Shown: positions 12,156 to 23,286, counted from the first letter of the stretch. The stretch: 64,000 nt of DNA from Petunia secreta (GCA_029990175.1 JARKIP010000035.1:41678001-41742000), one strand, 5' to 3'. Numbers and translations: made by a program. Notes: a model not told the origin generated them from the letters alone.

Positions 12156-12244
12156 CGATGCAGGGCAAATCGAGCCTAAGCATTTACCATCAAGAGCCGC
12201 GATTGGAGGATGCAAAGGACGAGAGGTCTAGAGCTATGGGGAAG
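12156..12244 (+). repeat. C1 3' LTR, first part
   Basis: First 89 bp of the C1 3' LTR (CGATGCAGGGCAAATCGAGCC). Interrupted by C2; the last five bases GGAAG (12240-12244) are the duplicated target, repeated at 17073-17077. Confidence 0.75.
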
Positions 12245-12942
12245 TGTTGTAGGGGAAAATACGGAAGCAATAAAGTAAGATAAAAACGAGACGAGACTCG
12301 AGCGATTACCTAAGTAGCAATGATGAACTTCTCTCGTTACACCTCAAGTGAATATCAAGGAATCACCTACGCTATGCACTATCCTCAATAGATGCCCAAC
12401 TCTTGCAAATAGAATGATCAAAGATGAATGGTGTTCAAATTGGATTCCACCAATTGAATTCAAGCCATACAAGGGTTTCAAAGAGAGCATAGCGCATGTT
12501 TCAATATTCAAGGTGATGTAAAATAAAATGAAAGTGTAAGGAAGCAATTTATAGTGCTTCCTTTACATAGAGTGAAATGACTAAAAGCCCACAAAAGGGT
12601 TTAAAACAATACAAGCTGCGTTGGACTAAAATAGGAATTGAACCTAGAATCCTCATCCAAAACATAGCATAATCAGGCTCCCCGCCTGAATCCTTGAGTA
12701 GCAGAGTAGGCGGCCCAAGCTTATAGAGTAGGTGGTCTGCCTGAAAAGTGAGCGGCCCAAACGCCAGAAGGCTGATATCAACCAGGCAGTCCGCCCTCCA
12801 AAAGAGGCAATCCGCTTCTTCCTGTAGCTTCTTGCAACGTCTCAAATTGTGCCTCGGACTCTCCTCCTTGTAGCCTAGGTGGTCCTCCTTACATGGTGCT
12901 CCAATGCATGATCTTCAATTCGCTTCTGGAGCCCTTGCATAG
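12245..12942 (-). repeat. C2 3' LTR, R/U5 side and part of U3
   Basis: Matches the C2 5' LTR (16327-17072), including the hairpin array at 12669-12830 and the conserved CTCCAATGCATGATCTTCAA block near 12900. Breaks off at about 12942 where family B sequence starts. Confidence 0.8.
12669..12830 (-). repeat. Hairpin array in the C2 3' LTR
   Basis: Degraded GGCGG-CCGCC units (GGCTCCCCGCC, AGGCAGTCCGCC, AGGCAATCCGCTT) at the same place as 16720-16885 in the 5' LTR; several have lost stem pairing. Confidence 0.7.
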
Positions 12943-13274
12943 CGATAAGGAGCCCGAACCCCGTTGTGGGATTTCAAAGAACTTGTGTCAATCAGTGTGA
13001 GTCATTTGAACATTTTCTTCTTTGTCATTCAATTTGCAAGAAGCGTTGTCTTTCTTGAGGATTGTTGCTTAGTATAAGTAATTTTTGTTTCCGATTCAAT
13101 AGAGCTTTAGACAAGTTCATCAATGTTCCTTTGAATCGAAGCAACATTTGTCTTGCTTCTATCTTGTTCTTGTTATTTTTCCGCATTTTTCCTTCGTGTT
13201 AGCTTAACCCCGGTTTTGCTTGCACCATCTTGGTATCAGAGTAAGGTTTGAGCTTGTTCGTACAACCTCAATCC
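12943..13274 (+). repeat. Family B fragment (mid-LTR to leader) inside the C2 3' LTR
   Basis: Starts in the middle of a B LTR (GGAGCCCGAACCCCGTTGTG), runs through the LTR end TTGCTTGCACCA, a good PBS TGGTATCAGAGT (about 13232) and about 40 bp of leader ending near ACAACCTCAATCC. It lies opposite to C2. Neither end is an LTR terminus and there is no clean 5-bp duplication; the C2 sequence on either side overlaps by a few tens of bases. This looks like filler or repair DNA rather than a normal insertion. Confidence 0.7.
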
Positions 13275-15356
13275 GCTCCAATGCATGATCTTCAAGTGTA
13301 TGTTTTGGCTTACTTGTATTCCTTGTGCTCTCGAGTTTGGATCTTGATGGTTGGTGCTTTGGCTCTATTTGCCCCGCATCATCCTTCCCTTCTTGAAAGG
13401 ATTTCATCCTCGAAATCAAACCATCAAGTCCTACAATCAAAGACAAGCACAACCAAAGTTTCCTACTTCGCAAGTAGGTTAGCTCAACAAGAAAAAGTGC
13501 AAATGGTATGGAAAACGCACTCTTGTGATAGAGCCAAGCATCAATACCAATTAAAAAGCTTGTGTCTCCAAAGGAAACAATAAGTACTTGACTCGACACG
13601 GAAGTGCACTCAATACAAGAACAAGCAAACATATCAATAAGACATGGAATATGCAAGATGTAACAATCAAATTCCGTATGACACCTAAGCTCATTACCAA
13701 CATACCAAGCCTTCAATGTATTTTTACCTCATTGTGGCACAATGACTTTGGAATGCTCAACACTCAAGGTACGATCAACATATGGGATGGAGTAAGCAAC
13801 ATAATTCAAATGACAACTAACATCAAATGCTCCACTTCCCTTCTTAAAAGCGCTCATACTCACACCAAGAGATACCTCCTTACCTCAAAATTCATCCTTA
13901 AGACAACCCTCCTTACAAGGAAAAATCTCAAGGAAGGCATTAATAATGGCTTCTTCATCATCATAAGCCGAACCAACAAGAGTAGGGTCACTAGAAGAAT
14001 CATCTACCTCACTCGAAACTTCAAACAAAGAGTTGTCTATGGGATCAAATCCCTTACACCATGGAGGCTCCAACTCATTCTCAACTCTAGTTCGATACAA
14101 ATCCCCACCACAAATAAAGATGACCTCAAATAAAGGATTATTAAAAGTACGCATCCCATCCTTATGGTCAAGTAAAGGTAAAGTATCATAACTAGGTTCA
14201 TCACCTATACTGGAGGAGTCATCATAGATAACCCAATACCTCTCATGCAATAGAGACTCCTCAAGGTCACTACCATCCTTACTACGACACATAAATCCAC
14301 CAAAATCAATTATATCAACTAGGGTATAGTCAAATAACTCATCTTCCCCTTTATCAAATATGGGTGGGGTGTCATAACAAGGGTCACAAGCAAGGTCAAC
14401 TACCACTTCGTCACTAAAGAGGGGTTCTTTGAATATCGGGGTCACATCATGATGTGGCTTTTCAATCCTCTCATCTTGTGGTTCACATGCACACACAAGT
14501 TGACTACTAGACTCTTTACTAGTTACCAGTTCAATAGATGCATCACAAGCACCAAGTAGCATTGAGTTCTCACAAGACAAGGTATTATCATACACATAAG
14601 AAGGTGAAGAAACACTTACACTTGAGTTGCTCCCGTGAGCACTCACATCACTTGAAGTGTCCTACTCAATCCCTCCTTCATGAAGCTCACAATGAAGATC
14701 TCCATCTTGTCTTCCTTCCAAGGCACATGGTTGAGGCTCCAATAGCTTGCCTCCAAGAATACCTACACGTAAGCCAAAACAAGTAGAAGAAGAAGATAAA
14801 ACATGGTTAGAACAAAGGGTGTCCTCACTCTCATTTAGTCTTTCCTCTCATCTCCCTCCTTTCTCTCATTTTGCTCTTAAGGCGAAGTTCATTGGGATGA
14901 GGTCCGAGAATGCCATCACCGGGAGCAGGTGGACTTCTTACTTCAACTCGGAAAGGCATAACAACAAGGTTCAGGGCTTCAAGTTCCCTCTCCATGGGAG
15001 ATTTAGCTTTAGCCGCCTCTTTCAACTCCCTCATAATCCTATAGTCATTACTTACTTGCCTCAGTGTCAAGGGCTTGAGTACATACTTCTTACACCCTTG
15101 CGTAGCCGTGTAAGAGTTTGTTCGGCCATCATGAACTACACTCCAATCATATTGACATGGTCTTCTGAAAAAGAGATGGCAAGCTTGCATCGGTACTACA
15201 TCGAACATCTTCTTATCTCAATAATTCCAAATGCTAAACCCAATCAAGACTTGCTTCACCACTCTCAAACCTCGCACTTATGTCTTTTACTTCGGTCAAG
15301 AGAGTGGCCATCATGCTTACCGGGACCTTAATGGTCTCGTCAACGTCTCCGGCCAT
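13204..15356 (-). pseudogene. C2 polyprotein, degenerate
   Basis: Starts at the ATG complement 15354-15356, in the GTAC-ATG-GC context used by the other elements. The first 30-odd residues (VSMMATLLTEVKDISARFES) match the short gag-like N terminus. They are joined directly, out of frame, to the second half of a protease domain (VVKQVLI, MFDVVPMQACHLFF, VVHDGRTNSYTA), so the half that would carry the catalytic DSG is deleted. The unknown conserved segments follow: EPLFSDEVVVDLACDPCYD and TPPIFDKGEDEL (about 14430-14330), GSDLEESL, KKGSGAFDVSCHLNYVAYS (about 13850-13790) and FDCYILHIPCLIDMFACS (about 13660-13600), ending ISRMKSFQEGKDDAGQIE across the polypurine tract. An open stretch of 253 codons at 13885-14646 is the best preserved part. 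Function not recognised. Confidence 0.6.
13275..13381 (-). repeat. C2 3' LTR, U3 start
   Basis: Begins (minus strand) TGATGCGGGGCAAATAGAGCC at 13381, directly after the polypurine tract complement at 13382-13394, and contains the CTTGAAGATCATGCATTGGA block. Confidence 0.8.
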
Positions 15357-16326
15357 GTACCTACAAAAATCAAAGACTAGAAAGAGGTTAGAGTAAAAAC
15401 CTCACACGCTCCCTCACTTTTGAATGTCACTCGGGTACACTCAATTTAATGGTGGGGGAAGGATCACTCAAGCTTGATTTTAAAGGATTCCGCGTAGTTG
15501 AAAAACCTCCTCACCGATCAATCAATTTCACAAGAACCAAGTACTCTTCTGGAGAGTGGAGTTGATGGGACTCGATGAAGGCTAGGCTATATAGGTGAGC
15601 ACTTGAAGCAAAATATACTACGAGTCTTCTTTGAATTCTAATCTCCTCTACGCACGAATGTCCTAATACGCTGAAGAGTCAGTATCTTTCGAGAACAAGT
15701 GAAAACCTACGAAACAAACTACCCCAGACACCCTTCAGGAGTGGGCGCCCCGCCTTAAAAAAGGGGCGGTCCGCCTAGTTAAAATCCTGAGGCTGTGCAC
15801 CAGAGTAGGCAGTCCGCCTCGTGCAGTGGGCGGTCCGCCTACTGCAACTTCCTGCAGCTTCACAAAACACGTGTTTTTGGTCTGTTTTGCACCCAAATTC
15901 CAAGGTTTAAAAGATGTTTTTGCAATCTAAAGGTACCCAAAGATGTTTTCAACTATCCCCAACAATCTCCAATGAATTTTAACCCAATCAATAACAAGCT
16001 TGAATTAAGAATTTGAGCAATTTTTATAGGGTTTTACAAATTTTGGGATTTTGGCTTTTCGAATTTCGATTCACAGCACCAAAAAATATTTTGAGGATAC
16101 CAAATTAACGGGTATACAATATCTATCAATCCCCAATAAGTTTTAACATTTTGGGAATCAAATCCAATCCGTTCTATAAATTTATTTATAGTTTTTCAAT
16201 TTTTCAATTTTTTCTTCTTTTTCCAAATAAGAACAACAGGAAAAAACAACAAACAATCACAAAGATAAAATGGCACGATCAAGGGTTTGTAGAAACAAAA
16301 CCTATCTGTGCTCTGATACCAACTAA
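15357..16326 (-). other. C2 leader and primer-binding site
   Basis: Non-coding leader. The PBS is the complement of GCTCTGATACCA at 16310-16321. A hairpin array at 15733-15843 contains GGCGCCCCGCC, GGCGGTCCGCC (twice) and GGCAGTCCGCC. No gene seen. Confidence 0.75.
15733..15843 (-). repeat. Hairpin array in the C2 leader
   Basis: Two doublets of GGCG-NNN-CGCC-like units separated by about 45 bp. The middle triplets are mainly GTC/GAC and CCC, the same set as in the C2 LTR. Confidence 0.7.
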
Positions 16327-17072
16327 TGTAGCGGAAAAATGCGGAAGCGATAAAGTAAGATAAAAACGTGATGAGACGAGACAAGACTCGAACGAACTTG
16401 TCTAGTTACACCTTAAGTGAATGTCAGGGAATCACCTACGCTATGCAATTATCCTCAAGAAATACCGGACTCTTGCAAATAGAATGATCAAAGATGAGTG
16501 AAGTTTAAATTGGATTCCACCAATTGAATTCAAGCCCATACAAGGCTTTTAAAGAGAGCATAGCTCATGTTTCAATATTCATGGTGATGTAAAATGAAAT
16601 AAAAGTCTAAGGAAGCCTTTTATAGCACTTCTTTTACATAGAGTGAAATGACTAAAAGTCCACAAAAGGGTTAAAAGAGTAATTACACCTAGAAACCTCG
16701 TCCAAAATATAGCAAAACCAGGTGCCTAGCCTAGAAAGTAGGTGCCCCGCCTGAATCCTTGAGCAGCAGAGTAGGTGGCTCAAGCCTGCAGAGTAGGCGG
16801 TCCGCCTGAAAAGTGGGCGGCCCAAACTCCAGAGGACTGATATCAACCAGGCGGTCCGCCCTCCAAAAGAGGCACTCCGCCTCTTCCTGTAGCTTCTTGG
16901 AACGTCTCAAAATGTGCCTCGAACGCTCCTCCTTCTAGCCTAGGTGGTCCTCCTTCCATGGTGCTCCAATGCATGATCTTCAAGTCGCTTCCGGAGCCCT
17001 TGGCTTGTATTCCTTGTGCTCTCGAGTTTTTCTCCTGATGGTTGGCTCTTTGGCTCAATTTGCCCCGCATCA
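16327..17072 (-). repeat. C2 5' LTR
   Basis: 746 bp; minus-strand start TGATGCGGGGCAAATTGAGCC at 17072. Hairpin array at 16720-16885 (GGTGCCCCGCC, GGCGGTCCGCC, GGCACTCCGCC) upstream of the promoter region, and the CTCCAATGCATGATCTTCAA block at 16964-16985. Confidence 0.82.
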
Positions 17073-17077
17073 GGAAG

Positions 17078-17723
17078 AGTTCGGGAACATTTTAAAGGTC
17101 AAGGAGTTAGATCCAGCATTGGGCACTCCGTCCACCTACACTAGGTGCTCCGCCCAAGGGGCTGCACAACCAGGCGTTCCGCCTCCTTGCTGGGCACTCC
17201 GCCCAAAGGACAAACTGCCAAAAAATGCAACAAAGTCCAGGCGCTCTGCCTAGCCCTTAGGCACCGCCTCTTTTCCCATTCAACCAAGACGGGACTCCTT
17301 TTTTAGTCTAGTATTATTTACTAGTTTGACCCCACGTGGTCTCTATTATTTTACCCAGCTTATGGTGTTATTTTAGACTTTATTTAGAAGTGTGGAACAC
17401 CTATTAATACCAAATTTAGTCATTTCATTTTAGGAGCTAGATTTTAAGATTGAAAAATAGAATTTAGAAGAGGCCGATCCCTTCTTATTGAAGCTTGAAG
17501 CTTCGTGTATCCCATTAGCTTAGAACCGAGTGGATGTCATCCTAGTATGGATCCTCATTAGGTTCAAGTTTTTTTCTCTCTCTTGGATATTCAAATCAGG
17601 TTTTGATTTGATTATCCTTTTTTTCTTCTATTTCTGTTCTTCCCCCTCCCTTAATTTCTTGATATCTTGTGTTTACTTGCTTCCGCGTCTATTTTATTGC
17701 TTCCGCATATTTACTGCGCATCA
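17078..17723 (+). repeat. C1 3' LTR, second part
   Basis: Continues the LTR begun at 12156 and ends TACTGCGCATCA at 17723. Hairpin array at 17122-17270 with GGGCACTCCGTCC, AGGCGTTCCGCC and AGGCGCTCTGCC. After it the gag frame of D begins without a gap. Confidence 0.75.
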
Positions 17724-20700
17724 GATCCCCAACCTTTGGGCATTCCCTAACCCTTGGGTAATCCCCAAGGTCATGTTCCACCACTAATGAGGCCCCAAAG
17801 AAATGTGGTACCCGATGAGCAAGATATTGATGCTCAAGAAGGGGAGATGCCCGAGCTTATTGATGATTATGAAGAATATGAGCCACCTTACCTGAATAGG
17901 AGGCCCATGCAAGAAGGTCGAAGTATGAATAGAGCTTGTAGACAAGGTCGTGGACCTCAAGAGGGATATGTCAGAAGGAACTAGAGGCGTGAGTATGATT
18001 GTTATGATGACTACTATGGGGGTCAACTAGATCCAAACCGTGGAGGTCGTGATAACAAATTCAATAGTGTGAAGATCATTATCAAATCCTTTAAAGGGAC
18101 TAGTTATTCAGAAAAGTTCCTAGAGTGGAAGGTTCAATTGGAGTGGGTCTTTGATACTAATGATATGTGGGATGAGAAGAAGGCTACCTATGCCATTGCA
18201 TCATTCGAGGCCTATGCTTCCACTTGATCGAACTCGGTTAAGAGGTCAAGACGTGCTATTGGGTTGCCCGTACGCATTACTTGGGAAGAGTTGAAGCTTC
18301 TGATGAGTGACAAGTATGTGCCACCCGAATACCGACAAGAGCAACACAAGAGACTATGAATTGAATCAAGGTCTCAAATCGATTGAAGATTACTTCAATG
18401 ATTTTGAAAAGAACCGAATGGCCTTTGACATGGAGATGGAAGATGAGGAGGAAACTATCATTCGGTTCAAGAATAGCTTAAATCGAGAGGTGGCTTTTCA
18501 GTTGAGGTTGCATATTTTCCATTCACTCCAAGATGCATACAACGCCTCCATTGAAGCCGAAAAGTGGAGTAAGGAAGACAAGGCCACTCGCTATAGGAGT
18601 ACTACTTCTACTCCCATGAGTCGAGCAAAGGATTGAGAAGTCCAAGCAGTGATGGTACTAGTTGAGCCCGAGATGTGAAGAAACCCTTTGAAAAAGCCAC
18701 ACCAAGGAGTGACTCTAAGAAGTCGGGAGGTAATTTTAAAACTCAATTAAATACTCCTAGTGCTTCTTCTTTTCAATGCCACAAGTGCAAGGTATATGGG
18801 TACTTTACTAAAGAATGCCCCACCCGTAAAACAATGATAATCATGGATGATGGGTTGGTGTTTGAGCAAGAAAGTGAGCCCAAAGAAGAGGTAGTTGAGG
18901 GAGATGAGCGAGTTGAGGGTGAAGAGGAAGTGGCGGAAGGTGATGATCCTAATATATTTCTTGTGGTATGTCAGAGTTTGAGTGCCAAGAGTATTGAGGA
19001 GGAGGAGGATATGCAAAGGGAGAAATTTTTCCATGCTAGATGAAGAGTGAAGTGATAAGTGTGGTCGATGATTGTTGATTCGGATAGTTGCACCAATGTG
19101 GTGAGCCAATCGTTGGTATTACAATTGATGTTGCCTACTATTAAATACCCACATCTGTACCAATTGTGATGGTTGAGTGAGCGTGGAGAGTTTAAGGTGG
19201 TGAAGCAAGTCTTGATCAAGTTCAAAATTGGGACTTACCAAGATGAGCTCATGTTTGATGTTGTGCCTATGCAAGCTGGCCATTTTTTGTTTTGTAGGCC
19301 TTGGCAATATGATAGGTGTGTTGTTCATGATGGCCAAGCCAACACTTACAGGCTAAGCATGAGGGCAAGAAATACACACTTAAGCCCTTGTCGCCTAACC
19401 AAGTGAGTGATGACTATAGGCGCATGAAGGAGTTGAAAGAGGCGGCTAAAGCTGAGTTCCCCGTGGAGGCTAGACCTATAGCCGTGTGAATCAAGCTAAC
19501 ACAACATCTTTCTCTAGAAACATTTGTGCTATGATGCAACCGGGTGAGTGCTTTAAAGGTAATGATGTCACAAAGATTCTTATTTGTCTAGTGCACAAGG
19601 GTATGGTCTTGACTTCCTATAGTGATTTTGCTACTAACCCTTACCCTTTGCCTAGTGTTATTGAGTATGTTTTGCAGGATTTTGAGGACATGTTTGCCGG
19701 GGAGATGCCTAGTGGTCTTCCTCCTTTAAGGAAAATTTAGCACCAAATTGACTTTTTCCTGGGGTCCCAAATGCCAAACAAGCAGGCCTATAGGAGCAAT
19801 CCCGAGGATACGAAAGAGTTGAAAAAGAAAGTGGATGAATTACTCAACAAAGGCTTGGTTAACGAGAGCTTGAGCCATTGTTCCGTACTGGTGATTCTTG
19901 TGCCAAAGAAGGACGGAACATGGAGGATGTGTGTTTATTTCCATGCAGTCAACAAGGTAACGGTAAAGTATCATCATCCCATTCCTAGACTTGCTGACAT
20001 GCTTGATGAGTTACGCGGTTCTAGTGTCTTTTCAAAGATCGATCTTAGGTCCGGCTACCACCAAATCTGAATTAAACCGGGTGATGAGTGGAAAACCGCA
20101 TTCAAGACCAAGTTTGGTCTCTATGAATGGTTGGTGATGCTCTTTGGCCTCTCAATAGATGACCATGTTGACCACTTCAGGCATGTCCTTGAGGTGCTAA
20201 GAGCCGAGAAGCTCTATGCAAACTTCAAGAAGTGTGCCTTTTATGCTGAAAAAGTTGTCTTTCTTGGTTTTGTTGTTAGTACTAACGGTGTGGAGATTGA
20301 TGAGTCCAAGATTGAGGTCAATTCATTGACTTCGAAAAGGAATTTCCATGGGTTTGCTAGTTTCTATAGGCGATTTGTAAAAGACTTTAAAACCTTTCCT
20401 GTACTACTCACCAAGTTGGTGAAGAAAGACCGACCTTTTGTGTGGGGAGAGCCTCAAGAGAAGGATTTCAAAAAGTTGAGGAGTAGGTTGAGTACGACCC
20501 CTTTGTTGCAATTGCCCGACTTTGGGAAGGCATTTCAGATTGAGTGTGATGCCTCAAGGGTTGGTATTAGGGGTGTTCTCATGGATGATAGGTAACCCAT
20601 AGCCTAGTTTAGTAAAAAGTTGATGGGTGCAACCTTGAATTTCTCTACGTATGACAAGGAGTTGTATGTCCTAGTGAGAGCTCTAGCTCATTGGCAACAG

Positions 20701-22320
20701 TATCTTTGGCTATGGAATTTGTGATTAAGAGTGATCATGAGTCACTCCAACATCTTAGTGGCCAAGAGAAGTTGAACAAGAGGCATGCCAAGTAGGTAGA
20801 GTTCATTGAGAGTTTCCCTTATGTAATTCATCACAAGAAGGGAACGGAGAATGTTGTAGCCAATGCACTTTCTAGAAAGTTTGCTATAGCTACCACTCTT
20901 GCTTCTAGGCTTATGGGTTTTCAGAGTATTAAGTTGATGTATGAACATGACCCAAAGCTAAAGAGCATTCATGATGCCTTAGTGAGAGGGGAAATGGTGG
21001 AGATGTACCAATGGGTAGATGGCTACATCTTCAAGAATGGAAGAGTATGTGTACCGGAGTCCTCACGGAGAGAATTGCTAGTACGTGAGGCACTTTATGG
21101 GGGCTTGATGGGTCACTTTGGGGTGGGCACGACTTTAGCCATACTCAAAGAGAAATTTCATTGGCCTAAGATGAGGCCTCTTGTTGAGCACTTTTGCAAT
21201 GCTTGTTTAGATTGCAAGAAGGCTGAGTCTAGGTCAAACACCAATGGCTTGTACACTCCCTTGGACGTACCTACTAGTCCATAGGTTGATATTTCTATAG
21301 ATTTTGTTATGGTATTGCCATAGACTAGAGGAGGACACGATAGCATTTATGTTGTCATTTATAGGTTCTCCTAGATGGCACACTTTATTCCACGCAAAAG
21401 GAGTCATGATACCCAACATGTTGCTTCTTTGTTCATTGATAATGTTCTAAAGTTGCATGGGGTGCCTTGTACTATTGTGAGTGATAGGGACTCTAAGTTC
21501 CTTAGCCAGTTAGGAGGTGCTTGTGGGGAGCCTTTGGCACCAAATTTTTGTTCACTACGTCCCACGACCCTCAAACTGATGGACAAACCGAGGTGGTGAA
21601 CCAAACCTTGGGAGCTCTACTTTGATCTATGACCAAAGGTAAGGGGGGACATGGATTAATAGGTTGCCACTCATGGAGTTTGCATATTACCGTACTTTAC
21701 ATAGAATGATTGGTATGACTCCATTTGAGTGTGTTTATAGCTTTAACCCTTTGATTCCACTTGATCTTACCCATTTGCCTAGAGATGCAGTTGTTAGCTC
21801 TAAAGGTAAGAACTGCACCAAGGCTTTGCTTGAGCATCATGCTAAGGTGAAAAAGAACTTGGAGGAAGGCTATCCAAAATGTGGCATCCAAGAAGAACAA
21901 GGGAAGGAAAAAGATGGAATTGAACAAGGGAGATTGGGTATGGGTGCACTTCCTCAAAGAGAGGTTTCCAAGACATAGTAAAGGAAGTTGGTACCGAAAG
22001 GTTATGGACCATTCCAAGTGCTATCAAAGATCAAGAACAATTCCTACATGATTCATTTGGCCGGTGAGTATAATGTTTCTATCAAATTCAATATTTCTAA
22101 CTTGACTCTTTGTGATGTGTGTGATGATACCTTGGAGGATGATGCCTCGATTTCAAGGACGAAATCTTCTCAAGAAGGGGAGGATGATGCAATCCAAATT
22201 TCTTCAAGACTATTCACTCGTAGTCAAGCCAAAGAGATTCAAGATGCTCACCTACACTTTGCTTGGAAGAGCTTGGAAGATAGAAGTAAAGATGATGCAC
22301 TTCAACATATGCGAGAGTAG
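17724..22320 (+). pseudogene. D gag-pol, degenerate
   Basis: Recognisable in order: gag with DDYEEYEPPYLNRRP (17850) and an R/G-rich stretch, FNDFEKNRMAFDMEMEDEEE (18390), CCHC knuckle CHKCKVYGYFTKEC (18778) in which the zinc His is replaced by Tyr, protease region with DSDSCTNVVS (19077; the catalytic DSG reads DSD), RT from VPKKDGTWRMCV (19900) to FGLS (20145), RNase H (20520), integrase HCC finger and core (21060-21600) and GPFQVLSKIKNNSYMI (22010). RT has lost the block carrying YFDD: FGLS at 20145 is joined to IDDHVDH, a deletion of about 110 bp. Many stops and shifts. The final frame enters U3 with FTRSQAKEIQDAHLHFAW. Confidence 0.85.
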
Positions 22321-23006
22321 ACAAGGTGGAGCATCTCAATCCTCTATAACCACTTCAGAGCAAGATCAAGCACAAGGCGGACCTCCTCAGGGAATGGGTG
22401 GACCACCTCTCTCCAAAGTCACTCGAAATCGGCTAAGTGTTGAAGATCTAACTCTCTGAAGCTGGGACAGGTGGAGCGCCTCTGATGCCAAGTGGAGCGC
22501 CTCTTGCTAGGAGACCTCTCTGAAGTTTCCTAAGGCGGGGTGCCTACATCCTGAGGCGGGGCACCTCCCTCTATTCACGCCTTAACAAGGTTTTAGTGAA
22601 CTTTATGACAATTTCCTATTTTCACCCTCGTGGTCCTTATTGTTTGACCCAACTTTTGGGCTTTTATGATATTTATTACTATGTGAGGAGGACCTATAAA
22701 ATCCTCTCTTAGGGTTTATTTTTATTAGACAACCTTGACATTAAGCACAAACTTGAGAATCCTCTCAATGTAAGAACTTTATTTTGGTTGATTTCACTTG
22801 GTGTATCCATTTGAACATCATCCTTCTTTGATCAAACTCATTTGCAAGAGTCGTATATCTCTTTAGGATAGTTTGCATAGTATAGGTGTCTCTTGACTAT
22901 GTCAAATGTATATCGAGACTAGTTTCTCGGTGCTACTTTAGCATTTGTTAAAGCTACATCTTTCTTTTATCGTTACTTTTAGCTTCTGCATTTTTATATT
23001 GCATCG
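22185..23006 (+). repeat. D 3' LTR
   Basis: TGATGCAATCC at 22185 to TTGCATCG at about 23006 (the final base is a presumed mutation of A). TATAAAAT at 22695-22702. The U3 array at 22375-22572 is reduced and mixed: GGCGGACCTCC, GGTGGACCACC, GTGGAGCGCC (twice), GGCGGGGTGCC and GGCGGGGCACC. Confidence 0.75.
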
Positions 23007-23286
23007 GCATCCCTTGATGATCATCTTCCTCACCTTAAGGTATTAATTAAATCTAACCCTTCTGGAAAATTGAACTGGTCTATGGTCGCTATACAAACAG
23101 CATTAACATAACAAGAACATAACCAATCCATACCATGTATAACATCAAAGTGAACCATTTCTAACTCAAATCAAGTTAGATGTAGCACTATGGCTGCCAA
23201 TCATCACAGTGCAACCTCTATAAACACGCTTAACTACTAATGAATCACCAACTGGGGTGGCTACCTTAAAAGGTTTAATGGCCAAA
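23007..23286 (-). pseudogene. Protease fragment of a Del/Tekay-like gypsy element
   Basis: On the minus strand the text IKPFKVATPVGDSLVVKRVY, RGCTVMIG and, after a stop and shift, a GMDWL-like end resembles the protease region of Del/Tekay chromoviruses (TPVGES...VYRDC...FDVILGMDWL). This is a different lineage from all other elements here. It is a fragment bounded by the D LTR on one side and the E LTR on the other. Confidence 0.55.

Larger units (their letters stand above)
9522..12231 (+). pseudogene. C1 polyprotein, main part: protease-like domain plus unknown conserved segments
   Basis: Continues the frame of 1524-1874. 9522-10073 encodes a domain that aligns with the protease region of A and B elements through landmarks such as LVDKLRIPCY, KHPYEYNEV, DVNPMQ, LGEPW and RKGERTYDFEPC, but the catalytic D-S-G is not present; the best aligned triplet is DTD in YDTDANCI. 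Three stops (about 10071, 10266, 10326) separate it from an acidic segment 10332-11237 with EPLFSEDFIVDLVCGPCYD, TPPIFDKGEDEL and GGDLEESL. After frameshifts follow FDVSFQLNYFAYSIPYVD (about 11470-11525) and the FDCLILHVPCPIDLLACYG module. The last part, GLISRMKSFQEGEDDAGQIE, runs over the polypurine tract into U3. C2 encodes the same segments, so this was a real protein. Function unknown; no polymerase or integrase domains seen. Confidence 0.65.
12245..17072 (-). mobile_element. Non-autonomous LTR retrotransposon C2, nested in the C1 3' LTR
   Basis: Minus-strand element: 5' LTR 16327-17072, PBS (complement at 16310-16321), leader, broken polyprotein 13204-15356, polypurine tract 13382-13394 and a 3' LTR split into 13275-13381 and 12245-12942 by a family B fragment. 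The TSD is GGAAG (12240-12244 and 17073-17077). Taking the duplication as the guide, the 3' LTR ends in CTACAACA while the 5' LTR has CTACATTA before the PBS, so one end has mutated. Lacks RT and integrase, like C1. Confidence 0.82.
1076..17723 (+). mobile_element. Non-autonomous LTR retrotransposon C1 (host of two nested insertions)
   Basis: After removing B1 (1875-9516) and C2 (12245-17072) a single + strand element remains: leader 1076-1523, a polyprotein frame running 1524-1874 then 9522-12231, polypurine tract 12143-12155 and a 3' LTR in two pieces (12156-12244 and 17078-17723). The 5' LTR and first part of the leader are absent; T1 sits there instead. There is no reverse transcriptase, RNase H or integrase sequence anywhere in it. 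It ends with GCATCA at 17723 and continues straight into the gag of element D, so C1 inserted into D. The left TSD cannot be seen. Confidence 0.75.
17724..23006 (+). mobile_element. Degenerate autonomous LTR retrotransposon D (5' part lost to C1)
   Basis: Starts inside gag at the C1 insertion point and runs through protease, RT, RNase H and integrase to a polypurine tract (22172-22184) and a 3' LTR (22185-about 23006). The 5' LTR, leader and gag N terminus should lie left of the window, beyond C1. Heavily mutated. Confidence 0.8.
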
